From Monosporascus cannonballus (taxonomy: Eukaryota > Ascomycota > Sordariomycetes > Xylariales): a stretch of 64,000 nucleotides of DNA. The stretch covers positions 186,001 to 250,000 of the forward strand of contig QJNS01000052.1 of assembly GCA_004154925.1 (NCBI GenBank). The letters run 5' to 3'. Below the pieces are notes generated by a model, which worked only from the letters and a program-made list of their open reading frames with translations, did no database searches and was not told where the DNA came from. Shown piece after piece: positions 1-13,562 of this stretch. A program made the translations under genes and the position numbers. How positions within the stretch are numbered: position 1 is the first letter of the stretch; each line of letters begins with the position of its first letter.

Positions 1-3000
1 TGCAAAATCGGCTATAAAAAGAATGGATTTAACTTTCGAAATTATTAATAAATTGCTTAATGTTTTTTATATATAAAAAAACGGAAAATTACGATTTAAA
101 GTTAATTATTAATAATTAAATAATATTATAATTAAGACCTAAATATTATTATTCCTAATTACAGAAATAAAAAACCGATTTTACGGAATTAAATAATTTA
201 TAATATTCGATCTTAAAAATGGATATAACTTTATTAAGATTAAAAAAAATACGAATAAAAAATAATATTTAAGACGAAATACGGATTATTTAAGTATTTG
301 GTTATATTAATAAGATTTACAAACGTATTAATAACTTTTTAGCGAATAATTAATTACGTATTACGAAAATATCTCGATATTTTCGTTATTTGCTATCTCG
401 ATAATATTTTTATTTTCTTAAAAACCGAAAAAGCATATATAAGATACGTTAATAAAATTTTTTAAGTTTAATAAAACGTAAAATTATTTATTAATATAAA
501 AAAAATTAATTCCATACATAAGAAATAAAAGATTTAAAATATATTATTATCCCAAGATATATTAAAATATACTTTAAGAAAATTGTTGCAATTATAAAAT
601 GGCAAACGTTAATAATAATTAAAGAAATATAGGTATTCCTTAAATTCGCCAATTATTACAAGAAATGTATTTGAAATTTTAGTAAAATAACTATGCCTTT
701 AACGAATTTTACAAAAAAAAGAAAAAAGTTTAAATAAATATTAAATGCGGAAAAGGTATTTCAGGATATTAAGGATATAATTATTAACAAATTAATACTA
801 ATTATGTACGATTTAAACTGCCCCGTTAAGCTAAAAACCGATATTTCGAATTACGCGTTAAACGTAATAATCGGATAACGAAATAATTAAGGCAAATTGT
901 TTTTTATTATATTTTTTTCGTATAAATTAAAAGAAACCGAACTTAATTACGATATTCCGAATAAAGGTTTTATGGTTATTATTATGGTATTTCGAAAGTC
1001 TAAGTATTTCTTAAAGAGAAATTTATACCAGGTTAAAATTTATTCGGATTATTAAAGTTTTATCAAATTTATTATAATTAGGAAGTTTATAGAACGATAC
1101 TTTCGATATGCGAAAATATTAACGAATTTCGACTTCGTTATTATCTATAAAAAATATTAGAAAACGGTAAAGTAAATATTTTAAAAAAGATATTAAATTT
1201 CGAAAACAAATTGGTTAAAATTAATTATATAATTTTTGATATTATTATAAAAAGATATTTACGCCTATAACAAATTATAACAATTCGGGCAATACGTTAC
1301 AATATATACCAGAAAACTTAATAACATAACGATAATTTTTCCGAAAACCAAAAAACGGATAAAATGCAAATTCTAAAAAAATACCAAAAATATTTAATAC
1401 GAAAACTATTCGAAAATTAGTTATATAAATATTTAGGGATTTATAAAACCCTAAAACGGCTTTAATATATATTTATTTTTTCTCAAAATAAAATTAATAA
1501 TATAAAGAATTATATAATAATGCAATATTTGCTCCAAAGTAAAGGCTCGACGATATAAGCTATACGGAAAATTACAATTATTATTAACCGCAAAATAACC
1601 ATAATATTTAATTATATTCGATTTTATTACTAAATTTCTTATATTAAAAAATCTAGTTGCGGAAATATATTACGATAATATTTTCGTAATCGTCGACCGA
1701 TTTACGAAATCTTCTTATTTTTTACCGTATTATAAGGATATAAACGCCGAATAACTGGCATATATTTTCTTTAAACGTATTTTTAATATATACGAATTAT
1801 TAATAAAATCATTTTAAACAAAAAATTAATATTCGTATTAGAATTTTGGCAAAACCTAATAACATAAATCAACTTAAATCACAAATTATTTAACATATTT
1901 AAACTTTAAATAAATAAAAAAATAAATTAAATAAATTAAATTTTAAAAGCTTATTTACAATATTATATTAATTACGAACAAAATATTTAGGTTAAGAAAT
2001 TATTAATTGCATAATTAACTTATAATACCAATTATTAAAAAAAAACATTAAAATAATACCTATAAACGTAAATTTTGGTTTTATTCCGGAAATTTATAAG
2101 GAAATATGGGATAATGGTCTAATTAATATTAAAATAATTTTTACGTTAAAATAATTATAATAGTTATATTAAGAATTAAAAATAAAACTAGAATATGTAC
2201 GAAATCAAATAAATAAATATTATAATCAGAAAAATTTAAAAAAAATTTTTTCGAAAAAGGGGAAATAATTTTCTTCGTTATAAAAAAAATTTAAAGAAAA
2301 TAACCTAATAAAACACTTAATTTCAAATATATCGGTTTATACAAAATTATTAAAAAAAACCTCAAAAAATAATTACTAATTAAGAATTTTAACAAAAATT
2401 AAATTCCATCCAATTTTTTATATTTTTTATTCGAATTAACAGCAAATATAATCAAAATATATATAATACCAAATAACATAAAAATAAAAAACAAATAAAC
2501 GTACAAAATAAAAAAGATATTCGATATGTAAAAACAAAACGGACTTACCCAGTATTTAATTAAATAAAAAAAGTACCCGGATTCCGAAAATACCTAAGAA
2601 CCTGCCAAAAACCTTATTAACGCCTAGCACTTATTAAAGAATTTTTACTAATAATAACGGACGCATTTGAATTAATAATAAATTAATCGATAACCGCAAT
2701 ATTAAACCAATCGGCCGCAATATATACTAATATAATAACCGTAATAACAGCCTTTAATTAATTTTATTTCCGATATTTTTATTTTTTTAATTTATTTAAC
2801 AAATAAAACTTACGTTATATTATAATAATATTTTTTAAACAAATTAACGCTTTTTATTTATACGAACGAATATAACGAAAAAAAAGCTTTATTTATTTTT
2901 TCCTAGTATTTATGTTAAGCTTTAAGGTAAAGCCGTTAAAGTTTTAATAATTATTTTTCGATAAACGTTTTTTTGCATTTTAAATATTAATACTTATAAC

Positions 3001-3046
3001 GAATATTTTGTAAGGAAAAAATAAATACGTTAATATTATTACAAAA

Positions 3047-3265
3047 TTAACCCCGATTAATATATTCTTTATACCTTAAAACGTTATCCATTATTTTATA
3101 CCTTATGTTTTTCGAGAAATAATAAAAGCAAGGCATAATTTCGTAACCAAATTCGATAAAGGCTTTTATAAGGTTAATACGACGAACGGTAGAAGAACGG
3201 GGAACGCGACGAATTTTGGAAATACGAGACGACATGATTAAAAGCAAAAAAAAAAAAAAGGACAT
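3047..3265 (-). CDS. Antisense ORF near the 3' LTR of Gypsy copy A1
   Basis: A 72-codon open frame, opposite to the retrotransposon, just inside its 3' LTR. It is basic, and its C-terminal part (MDNVLRYKEYINRG) matches the antisense ORF at the same place in copy A2 (MDKVFYYKEYIRRG, 21804) and the remnant at 45273. Conservation across copies in which pol is riddled with stops suggests a real antisense gene of the element. The leading Met-Ser-Phe-Phe run is probably not part of the original protein; the Met at about residue 11 (MSSRISKIRR) is a likelier start. Function unknown. Confidence 0.45.
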   Translation of the reverse strand: MSFFFFLLLIMSSRISKIRRVPRSSTVRRINLIKAFIEFGYEIMPCFYYFSKNIRYKIMDNVLRYKEYINRG

Positions 3266-3328
3266 TCACCAAACGAAAAAAAAGAAGAAAAGAAATCTTG
3301 AGGGCAAGATTTTGGAGGGGGAAAATAG

Positions 3329-3703
3329 TGTTACGCCCCAACAAATTCCGGCCTCAAGAAACGGTTAAACAGGGCTTATACGGGCCACCCTATAAGGTTA
3401 CGTGACGGTAATCACTGCCAAACCAGTAATCAAAAATAATTAAAAAGGATCACAAACGATTATGATTATTACCAGCCGTATAATCATAAGTAATTAAGCC
3501 AAAAAGGAAAAAAATATATATGCTTATTATTTTCATAATTTAAATAACTTTAAATTGCAATATTATATCGTTACCTAAGGTACTTTTGGTATTACGAAAC
3601 GTAACACTTATTATATCCATTCTTCAGATTCTTACGATACTTCTGCTAACATAAACCCGTCGACTTAAGGTTTAATAGTTGGTTAAACCGCATAGCCGTC
3701 ACA
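3329..3703 (+). repeat. 3' LTR of Gypsy copy A1
   Basis: 375-bp LTR starting TGTTACG and ending GTCACA, directly after the polypurine tract. Its 3' part (CGTCGACTTAAGG, TTAATAGTTGGTTAAACCG) matches, directly or inverted, the LTRs at 21209, 27525, 44401, 52804 and 60142. The first third differs from the better preserved LTR at 44401, through RIP and divergence. Confidence 0.85.
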
Positions 3704-6595
3704 GTTCGTTACAATACGTTATATGCGAAAATATAGATACGATTTAACAAATTCGAAAAAAAGTTAATAATTTATTTATAAAAAAGCCGCAAAATCAGAA
3801 AAATTAAAGAAATTTAAGCGAATTTCTGAAAAGGGTTTAAACGTAATAATAAAAACCATGAATAAATATATTACCTTAAATATGTAAATCAAAATATATT
3901 ACTATACCGTAATAATAAATTACGAAACTTTAGACAGAAATTCTATTATATCGAACGTTATAAAGAAGTTTAAATTAATATGTAAATATAAGTTAAATCC
4001 TTATATAATTATGAATACCGAAAATTAAAATATTATTTATAATAAAGGAAAAATTATACACTAAATTATTAATTTCGAAATTGTTGTTTATAAACGATAT
4101 TATATAATAAATTTCGATCACCTTTTATTTAAAAATTAAGATGTAATTTTAGCATTATTATAAATATATTAATATAAAATGTTAATTAATAAGAGAATTA
4201 ATTAGATAAAGTTCGTTTAATATTTTATCGATAAATGAAATTTTAAAAAGATGTTAAATTTTTATATTGGATTAGAATTCACGACAATTATAAATGTAAA
4301 TTTGTAATAAATACTTTATTACTTAAGGGTTTTAAAACTAAATAAGATATTAAGGAAGTATACACTGTAATTTTATTATTATTATTAAATCAAATTTTAA
4401 CTACTTAAATAACGACTTATAATAAGATTTCAAAGAGCTAAAATTTTAATTAATATCTTACTATAATATTAAACTAGAAATACCATTTTTTAAAAAGTCT
4501 TAATACGAAATTGTGAAAATATAATAAATAAAATTCTAAAATAAATCTTTACAAAAACTTCGTTTACGAAGTTTTATCTTATTTATAATTTTAACGAAAA
4601 TAAGTGAGATACTGTAAGAAAATACCTAAAAAATGGAGGATAAAAAAATAAATTTAATTCTCGAAATTATTTACAAAGTATTTTATGTTTTTTATACAGA
4701 AGAAAAACGAGATATTATAATTCGTAATTAATTATAATTAATTAAAAGTTATTACCGTTAAATATTAAATATTACTACCTTTAATAATTAAAATAGAAAT
4801 TGATTTTATAAACTTTGATCATTTATAATATTCGACTTTAAATATAAATATAATTTTATTAAATTTTGAAAAAATACAAAAACGAAAAATAACTTTCATT
4901 ACGAAATATAAATTATTAAGATATTTAATTAAGTTCATAAAACCCATAAACGTATCAACGATTTTCAAGTAAATAGTAAATTATATAATACGAATATACT
5001 TTTATTTATTTAAGAAGAGAAAAGAATATAACACGTTTATAAAATATTTTACGATTTATACAACGCCAAATTATTATTAACGCAAAAGAGATTCAATTTT
5101 AAGAATAGAAAATAAAAACTTGAAATATATTATTATCTCAAAATTTATGACAATAAATTTGAAAAGAAATCGTTATAATTATAAAGTAACAAGTACTTAT
5201 TATGGCTAAGAAAATGTAACTTTTTTCAGATTCGTTAACTATTATAACACATTTATCTGAAATATTTATAAAATTATTATATCCGTAATTAATTATACTA
5301 AGAACGACATTAAATAAATCTTATAAGTATTAAAATATTTTAAAAAATTAAAAACATATTTAATAATAAAGTGATATTAATTATATTTAATTTAATATAT
5401 TCCGTCGTATTAAAATCCGATATTTGGCGTTATTCGTTAAACGCAATAATCGAATAACGTAAAAATTAAGGCAAATTGTATCTCATTATATGTTTTCATA
5501 TAAATTAAAGAGAACTAAACTTAATAGCGGTATTTTAAATTGAAAATTTAGATGTTTTTTTAAAGAAAACTTTTATCAAGTTAAGGTTTATACGGATTAT
5601 CAAACTTTTATCCATTTTACTACAATTAAAGAATTTACCAAACGATAAATATAATACGTAAAAGAAATAATGAATTTCGATTTCCTTATTGTTTAGAAAA
5701 ACAGATTAAAAAACGGCAAAATAAATACTTTAAATAAACGATTAAGTTTCGAAAAAAAAGCTTAATTAAAATTCATTATACTATTTTCGCTATTATTTAA
5801 AAAAGGAATTATATTTACGATAAATTATAAAGATATAAGTTATGCCTTATATTATATATAAAGAGTATGAACAAATATAATAATAATTTGCGGAAGAATA
5901 AAAAAACGTATATCATATATTTTAAAAGAATTTCACATAAACTTAATATAATATATATATACACTTTAAATATATAAATATCAAATATTTATAAAATCTT
6001 AAAATGATAGTAACGTATGTATTATTGTTTCAATAATAATAATAATAATTTTAAAAACATTACAATAATATAACTTTTATAATAAGGCCAAAATATAACG
6101 ATCTAAATTTTATCAAATGTTATAATTGTTACTAATTTTAAAAGAATTATGGAATTTAATTATTATAGATTTTAGTATTAAATTTCCCTTGTGCGAATAT
6201 CTAGTAATAAATATATATTACTATAGTGTTTTTGTAATCGTCTACATATTTACGAGACTTTTTTAGTTTTTGCCTTATTAAAAAGATATTAATACTAAAT
6301 AAATAATATATATTTTTGGAAAAAGTTTTAAATATATATAAATGATTATGTAAAATCGTTTCCGATAAAAAAACTAATATTTATGTTGAAATTTTAGCTA
6401 AACTTCATAATATAAATAGGTTTAAACTATAAATTATTTAACGAATTAAGCTTTAAACAAATCTATAAATAAAATAAATAAATTCAGCGTTAAAAATATA
6501 TTTACGATATTATATTAATTATAAATACAATATTTAACTTAAAAGATTACTTATTACGTAATTAACTTATAATCTCAATTATTAGCACTATATAA
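3704..6595 (+). mobile_element. Ty3/Gypsy internal fragment (copy A0)
   Basis: A second plus-strand copy of the same family, entered in gag/protease directly after the LTR of A1 and running through protease (about 4010-4200), reverse transcriptase (about 4640-5060), RNase H (about 5400-5660) and the integrase core (about 6180-6560). It stops abruptly near 6595, with no LTR or chromodomain. The order and spacing follow A1, but the two copies differ by many C-to-T and G-to-A changes. It is the host into which A1 inserted. Non-coding relic. Confidence 0.75.
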
Positions 6596-7028
6596 AGCTT
6601 AACATTTTCCTCTTATAATATTAATATTATACATATTACCGACAAACTAATCTCCCGCTTTAGAACTCACCGCATTAATATCTAATATTAAATCAGTGTG
6701 TGGCCGTTGCTAAAACTTAAAAAAGTATAAATAGCTAGCTTAGCCGGAGAGAAAGGAACTCGAAACGCGTATGCGTCAACATGAGTATCTAGCATATGCG
6801 AAGAAATTACAGAATTATAAACTGCAAGCTAAATGGCCGCTTGTTATCTAGTAGGCAGCCTTTGTACACCAGGCCTTAGCAAAATAGACGCATGTAAGAA
6901 TAATAAGAACACTACTTCATCCGGAAAGTCTTCATTTATATGATTAGTTCAAAGGCGCCCCCAGAGGGAAAGGTATGTCCCTGGCCCAAACCTTTGCTAC
7001 ATAACTGAGGAAAATCCATGGTGTCAAA
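6596..7028. other. Boundary between AT-rich block and gene block
   Basis: Base composition changes from RIP-degraded to ordinary between about 6640 and 6720. No gene, repeat or RNA is recognised. The last part is the 3' flank of the minus-strand oxidoreductase gene. Confidence 0.5.
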
Positions 7029-8657
7029 CTACCACATGCCGTCGAGGGGAATAGCATGGTAGCCGTTAAAATTGTCTTTAGGGTCAAATTTCCTTTTCAG
7101 ACTGGTGAGCCTCTCCCTGCGCCACTCGTCGTAGCCATAAATAGCCTCCAGTGGCTCGTCACCATGTGCGTAGTTCTCGTAGACATGTTGTTGTGGATAA
7201 CCGGAAACGTCCGGCAACGTTAGAGTGTCACGCCACTGTCGTGCCCATGTGTCAGCCGCGTCGGCCACTGCATCATTTGTATAAGTCATTTGGAGAAGCG
7301 TCAAAACATTGGCGAAGCCACGATTCGGGTACGCCGAGTAGTCATTGGGCTTGGCATCGATGCCCTCCTGACCGAAGATCTCAAACAATATTAGCGAGTT
7401 GATGGCTAAGGGATTTTCCTGTACAAATGTAGCAAACGACGCAAAAAGCTGCCTCATGGTAGACACATCGAGTGTACGCAGGGTTGATGTATACGCGTTC
7501 TGGCGGGAGCCGGTGGCGCACGCGGCTGTGATGGCGCCACCAGCCGCAACATTATTGAGGTCGCCAAAAGTTGCGACGGACGCATCGACCGACAGACGGG
7601 ATATTCTCGGTCCCGTCGTCGAGTTCCCCGGGTTTGTGGAAGCAAAGAGGTCGGCGTACCGTTGTCCTTCAGCCTGGGTTCCGGCGTAGACCAAGTTCAG
7701 GAAAATCACCGGCGACATGGTCGATGGGTCGATGAAAAAGAGTAAGTCCAAGGCTAAAGCAGGGTCTTGATCGGGGATCAGGGAGTTGATGACATTGATA
7801 ACACCTTCCAGAGAATCGCTCGTGAAGACCATGTCGGCGTTGTAGTGCATACCGTCATTTTCTTGTGGGAATGTCTCATAAGTCGATTCGATGACGACCC
7901 CAAAGTTGTGGCCAGCCCCGCGCATTCCCCAAAACAGATCCGGGTTTTTACTCTCTGATGCCTCGACCACAGTGCCGTTCCACAGCACCATGCGTACACT
8001 GCGGAGCGCATCGCTTGTCAAACCGTGCTTCCCCTGAAGCCGTCCATGACCACCACCCAGCATGGCTCCTGTAGAACCCACGCAAACACATGATCCCACG
8101 GTCAACTCTCTTCCAGCTGCATAGAGCGCGGACATCAGGTCCCCAAATAGAACGGCACCACCAACGGTAACTGAATTGTCGTCGTTAAACCGGATCTCAT
8201 CGAAACGTTCCATCTTGATCATGACAGCATGCTGAATAACAGCCAGGGTGGGCGAGTAGCCATGTGCTCCTCCTTGAGCAAAATACGGAATGTCGTGGCG
8301 TGAAAGAAAGCGAAGCTAATAGGAGAGAGTTAGTGCAAGTGCACTGCTGTCGCTTTTGCTTAGACTTACAGCTGCCGAGATCTCCCGTTCATTCTTAGGG
8401 ATGAAGATTAGATCGAACGTTGGAGCACTATAAGTCGACCATCTCCTAGTCTCTTCGGTCCATTGAGGCCACAATGGCGTGTGAATTTCAGCGGAAGGGA
8501 AATAACCAGCCAGGCTCGTCGCACTTGTTTGCCATCTCTCTAGCCCTCCGACAGTCACTAACCTGGTGGCTGCGGGAGCTGCCAGACTGCCAGTGGCAAG
8601 TGTGCTCAATAATTTGAGAAATACAGAGGCCAACATTATTAGCTCGATATTGTGCAA
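7029..8657 (-). CDS. Secreted FAD-linked oxidoreductase (berberine-bridge-enzyme-like)
   Basis: Two exons, complement(7029-8315, 8370-8657), encode 524 residues. The 54-bp intron has GTAAGT, a CACTAAC branch and TATTAG, and splicing keeps the frame. A hydrophobic N-terminus with an Ala-rich end (starting Met1 or Met8) looks like a signal peptide. The PCMH-type FAD domain holds GGAHGYS (His114, the likely 8-alpha-histidyl link) and GSCVCVGSTG (Cys172, the likely 6-S-cysteinyl link), then GGGHGRLQGKHGL. The C-terminus ends in the berberine-bridge motif (FDPKDNFNGYHAIP). Family members oxidise alcohols, sugars or biosynthetic intermediates with O2. It sits beside a transporter and a polyketide synthase relic, suggesting a tailoring role; the substrate is unknown. 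The gene looks intact. Confidence 0.9.
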
Positions 8658-9393
8658 ATTCTGGATGCAGCAAAGAAGGAAGTGAAGAATTCGGAGTTGG
8701 AAAATGAATTAAGGCATGGTGTGGTCCGGATGACATATTTATACCTTCATTCTCAGCTTCATTGATGGACATACCGTCAATCCGTGAAGGAAGACAGCCA
8801 TTTCGAAGATGGCATCCTCAGACTATCCTCAAGGGGATGAGGACTGTGCTCTGCTAAAATTAGAATATAGACCGAACCGTGAAAGCCTAGACAGATCACA
8901 AGGGCTGAACGTCGATGGTATGCCATAATCATACGTTACCTTCGCGACGCCCTGACCGAAGGTGCGAAATGAGGTCGGCAAAGCTATTCGAGAATAACAT
9001 GCGATGTTGACGGGCTTCGTAAGAGCTCCTGTCAGCCCACGCCTCATCCTTCAGCTACTTTCAGCCACCACGTGGTGCAGCCTTCTTTCAGCCTCCTGGG
9101 ATCCGAGTTAAAGTCAAGTTTAGAAATGATCCTCAGTGTAGCCAACATGATGATATGGAGTTAATTCAGGGGCAAAAGCCGACCAATTGACTTAGCCTGT
9201 AAGCCTGACTCATCGCAACCAATGACGCAGTTCTGAGGTCGTAGGCAGCTCTGAAAGCTTCCAAACTTCTACCATCACAGGGGATAACACTGGAGGTAGC
9301 CCCTCTTACAGCACCGCCTAGATTTATGGTTTTGTAATTTCTGAAGTCTCCGATCGATACCACGTCAATACCAATCTCCAAGTCATCGTTGCC
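8658..9393. promoter_or_regulatory. Divergent intergenic region (oxidoreductase / transporter)
   Basis: 736 bp separate the start codons of two diverging genes, so this stretch must hold both promoters. Short open frames on the minus strand (8829-9047, 9166-9381) show no recognisable domain and are treated as chance. I could not single out a binding site for the cluster regulator. Shared control of the two genes is an inference from their arrangement. Confidence 0.45.
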
Positions 9394-12212
9394 ATGTCTT
9401 TAACGAAAGCAGAGCCGCACGCCGGCGTGACCCGAAGCCAGTCTCGCACTTCTCAATCGGGATCTACCAGAGCGCCTAGGACTGGGTCTCAGATATACCA
9501 ACGATACTCTCTTCCCTCTGTCCCCGGGGCATCGACCGAGGAACTTGACCCAACACGGACTCTCGAAAACCAGCACACTGACAGACCTGGGGACTCTCCT
9601 GAAGCAGCAGGCGCAGCCGCACCAGAAGGGCACTCCAACTTGGCGGATGGGGAGATCCGCACCCAAGCGACTCTATCTATTCCAAAACCCGCAGGCGGAC
9701 GGGTGCGTTATTATGGCTTCACCGAAACGTGATTAGTACTCGAGTGGCTAATCTTTAGCAACCAGTGGTTCCTGATTGTCGTAGCTCTATTGATCAATAT
9801 ATTTGTGTATGCTATTGACAATACCATTGTAGCTATTATCCAGCCGGTCAGCCCCCAACTTCTTTAACCTCCCCCTCGTCTCTGCGGTCCTAGCTAATGG
9901 GTTTGGACGTTATCTAGGCAATAGTCCACCAGTTCAACAACCTTGCTGACCTACCTTGGGTCTCGGTCGGGTATGTAGATGCGGAGAGCTGCGCAGAGTT
10001 GCGTACAACAGAGACTGCCAATATCCGAAGCTAGCTCACTGACATCTACCTTACTTCTATGCAGGTTCATTCTTGGTGGTACAGCTACTGCGCTCCCTCT
10101 CACCGGACTTTACGGCGCGTTAGACGCAAAATGGCTATACATCGCGGTGAGCTATGCAAGTTAGTGCATGCACTCTCGTATTTTAGCTAATGGATATACA
10201 TGCTGCAAGTTCACAATCCTCTTCGCCGCAGCTTCCGCTCTGTGTGGTGCGGCCCCAAGCATGTCGGCATTGATAGTTGGTAGAGTCCTTGCAGGCGTAG
10301 GGGTAAGTTAACACCTCTCAATATTCAGACTCAATACACGATATGTACCTTCCAGAACTGGAGTATATTTTGTTGACCTCTGCGTACCAAGGGAAACGGC
10401 ATGTACCTTGGGACTATAACACTAGTTTCGGTCTTCTCGGAGCCTGCCAAGACGCCAATATACATTGGCTACATTGGTCTATCCTGGGGTGCTGGAACGG
10501 TCTTCGGCCCTATCATTGGCGGAGCATTCGTGAGCAGCTCTGCCGGTTGGCGTTGGGTGACTATCTACCGAAGCCTGAGAGAATCTGCGCGATACTGATA
10601 CTCTAACCAGGCCTTTTACATCAACCTCGTCATTGGTGCTGTCTCTACCCCAGTGCTCCTTGTCTTTGCACCAAACTTCCGTCCTCGGCCACTGGATGTA
10701 CCCGCCGTCAAAGCGCTGCAGAACATCGACTGGCTGGGGGCCGCGCTGAGCGTGCCCGCTTTTGTTCTCGGCATTATGGCCATCAGCTTTGGAGGGACGG
10801 AGTTTCCGTGGAACGCCCCGTTCATTGTGTCCTCCTTCTGGGCGGCAGGCGTTCTTTTCTTTCTATTCTGGCTCCAGCAGCACTTGCTTTTCAAGACAAC
10901 CCGTGCTACCAGGCTGTTTCCTATTCACTTTTTCGCGAAGAAAAACATGTTCCTCCTCTTTATTATTCAAGGTTCGTTCAGATTGACATTCGTTATCACG
11001 GTATGTTGCTTACAGCTGTACGAACAACAGCTAGTGTTGGTGGCATTGTAGTCATCCCTCTGTATCTAATGGCTCTCTACTATCCTTTCGCCCAGGTAAG
11101 CCCCAGGCGTTCCTAAGTGACCTTATTATAGTCTACCCCGCTAATTGAGGATAGAACGACACTGCACTACAAGCAGGCGTTAAACTACTCCCTCTTGTGG
11201 CGTTTCTCGTCGTAGCGATCGTTTTCAACGGCCACGCTATGGGGATTTGGGGCTATCATCAGGTATGGATCGTCGTAGGAAGTGTCATGGTGCTTGTATC
11301 TGGCGTATTCTTCAGTCAGTACATACCTCATTATATGACCTCGTTTCTTCTTCTTACACGTAATTAGGTCGACTGACCGTTGATACCCCCAACGCCACGA
11401 TATACGGTCTTCAAGTTGTCCTTGGTATGGGCACTGGCGCCTTCAGCCAAGCCGGGTTTGCCATCGCCCAAGCCATGGCGGACGCGAACGAAATCCAGAA
11501 TGCAATCTCCTTCATGCTAATTGGTAAGTGTTAATTTACCACCGGCTATATATCATCTTGTGATCTACTAACCTGGTATCCAAACCTACAGCACAGCTTG
11601 CCGGTACTTCTTTGGGCCTCAGTATCAGTGGGGCTATCTTCCAAAATCTATCAGTTCCCCAAGTACAAAACCTTCTGGGACCTGCTTTCTCGCCGGACCA
11701 GGTAGTTCGAATAGTGACGCGCGTCGACGAAACTCTCATCGCTTCTCTCCCCGACGATCTCTTCAAGCAAGCCCAGGACATCGTGATAGGGGCCATTACA
11801 CAAGGGCATGTGGGAAACACTGACTTTCGATGAGAATTGAAGAACCATAATCTAACTCCGCGTTACTGTCTAGGCTTGTACTCATATATGTCGGCGGCGC
11901 CTTGTGCCTCGTATGTGGCGCATTACTAACGGTAAGCTCCGTCCAAATCGAATCTGTCTTCTGTTTGTGGAGTTTTCAAGTAGACCTAACCGACAAGAAT
12001 AGCCTAATCCTAAGCTTCTCGGAAAGAAATCCGAGCGCCAGGAAACCGTAGTACAGCTAGGCATGGAGACAATCTTAGCAGGTGGGTTTGCTGGGGAAGA
12101 AGCACATTTCAATCGCCCCGAGCTTGCAAGGGATGCACATCATATTTCCTCCACGAAAGTTACCCCACGTGAAGCCATTACGTTATCTCCCGCTGTCTCA
12201 CTTAACTCTTAA
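9394..12212 (+). CDS. MFS multidrug/toxin efflux transporter (DHA14-like)
   Basis: I derived 12 exons whose phases all agree: 9394-9846, 9918-9970, 10065-10146, 10210-10302, 10392-10556, 10611-10971, 11016-11095, 11155-11314, 11368-11523, 11592-11805, 11874-11931, 12003-12212. The product, about 690 residues, has a hydrophilic N-terminus and then about 14 membrane segments. Family motifs are AIDNTIVAIIQP (helix 1), LPWVSVGFILGG, GRVLAGVGGNGMYLG, WGAGTVFGPIIGGAF (helix 5) and GWRWAFYINLVIGA. It would export small molecules across the plasma membrane by proton antiport. Oddity: an in-frame TGA at 9730-9732, unless a 42-bp intron 9703-9744 (GTGCGT...GAG, phase 0) is spliced. The intron after exon 10 appears to be GC-AG. 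It probably served the metabolite cluster. Confidence 0.8.
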
Positions 12213-12829
12213 AGTAGGGCCGCGCCGTCCTTTCCAGAGTCCAATCCGGCAGCATCACGCGAAAAAGAATAGAAGGGCGGTAGCAGAAGTCGTTAGAAGG
12301 TCTGGTTCTGAAAGTGGTTCTGTTATTTCGTGTCATATTATAGTGGCAATTTAGTATTATTACGCTTCTTCTATATGTTAAGCCACTCTCAAGGGGAGCT
12401 AACTGTACGTTGACGCTTTCTTCATACGTGACTATATGCGGAATCTAACGATTTGCTCAGTAGCTGCGTCCCGCTCATCTCATCCAGCCTTACGGGATCA
12501 GAGTTATCTATCGACCTTCGGTATATATAATGTCAGAGTATATTACTCGGGGAAGGGAACAAGCTTACTCAGTGCTCATAACTTCCTCTACCCAAAGTCC
12601 AGAACCACTCACTCCGGCCGAAACAATATTCTTTGTGGCTATGTATAGTCTATGTGCAAGGGTTTCAACCACGCGAAGGATGTCCTCCTTGTCATACTGT
12701 TCTGAAGACTGTATCAGCCACCCGCTCAATGCCTCTTACATAGCTTACCGGGATCAACTTAGGGATAGGGGCGGAAACTCATATATTGGGTGGTCAATGC
12801 TGATCCGGATTATTCAAGGACCGGTCAGT
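12213..12829. other. Intergenic region / decayed 5' end of polyketide synthase
   Basis: Ordinary base content. Short open frames (12436-12648 and the first part of 12530-13138) match nothing I recognise. It probably holds the transporter terminator and the worn 5' end and promoter of the polyketide synthase relic; recognisable SAT sequence begins near 12,860. Confidence 0.4.
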
Positions 12830-13562
12830 GGCCGTCGCGAGACACGATGCGTGCACATCATAGCAGAGCGGAAGGCTCTTGGATGCATGCCACAAGTCTC
12901 TGATCAAGGATGTCTCATCTCTGCGTTGCGAGGCCAGGAACATGTATCTCAGATATTCCCCATGTCTTCAACCCCAGATTCTCTGTTGGATCCTCCTGAA
13001 AAAGTGCCAAAACCAGCCCCATATGCTAAGAAACCACGCTCTGTCTTCTCCGGCTCCTTCGCTATCTTCGAGAGTCCCAAGTGCCCCGGCTTATCTAGAG
13101 GCATTCAATCAGGTCAACAGTACCGCAGTGTTTTGTAAGGGCATTCTTCCGGCGGTAGTCGTAGCGCCATCTCCTACGATCGAAGAGCTTATCGAGAATA
13201 ACGTCCAGGTGGGTCAGAGAAAAGGGTGAAGTACGGAGTGAAAGGCAGAAGAAATAGTCTAGCAGGTGGTTCGTAGAATGAGTAGTAATTATATGACCAT
13301 TAATGCCTGTCCCTTGCTAACTGTTCGGGGGGCGAGACACCGCTTATATATACATGGACTAGAGCCATACTGGTGGGTCAATTGGCTCCAGAAAGGGGTT
13401 TGCACATTGGCACCTGACAAGGCGTTTCGTGCAGCGTTCTGGATGGGCTACCCTGCAAGAGAATATTCTTGAAATATACCCACCAACTCAGCGACGGATA
13501 ATGACCCTTGGACGTACAGTCTGAGTGGAATTACTGAGGCACAAGTTTCCCAGCTGAGAGCT

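Larger units (their letters stand above)
1..3703 (+). mobile_element. Ty3/Gypsy chromovirus, 3' portion (family A, copy A1)
   Basis: RIP-degraded LTR retrotransposon whose 5' end lies outside the window. Reading through stops, the plus strand shows reverse transcriptase with a YLDD-like motif (YLDN, about 390-415), RNase H (about 815-1060), the integrase core (about 1670-1800) and a chromodomain-like C-terminus with a W-K-x-Y-P-D pattern (about 2530-2650). A purine tract (GGAGGGGGAAAA) sits directly before the 3' LTR at 3329, which fixes orientation and end. Stops fall where Gln, Trp or Arg codons are expected. The sequence directly after 3703 is gag/pol of another copy, so A1 was inserted into that copy. 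No product is expected. Confidence 0.85.

Noticed and set aside
7151..8011. Several ORFs on both strands over the FAD oxidoreductase
   Set aside because: All are shadows in other frames of the minus-strand gene, with no domain of their own.
8488..9381. Minus-strand ORFs upstream of the FAD oxidoreductase
   Set aside because: No domain. The oxidoreductase start with its signal peptide is well placed at 8657, and these frames do not splice to it sensibly.
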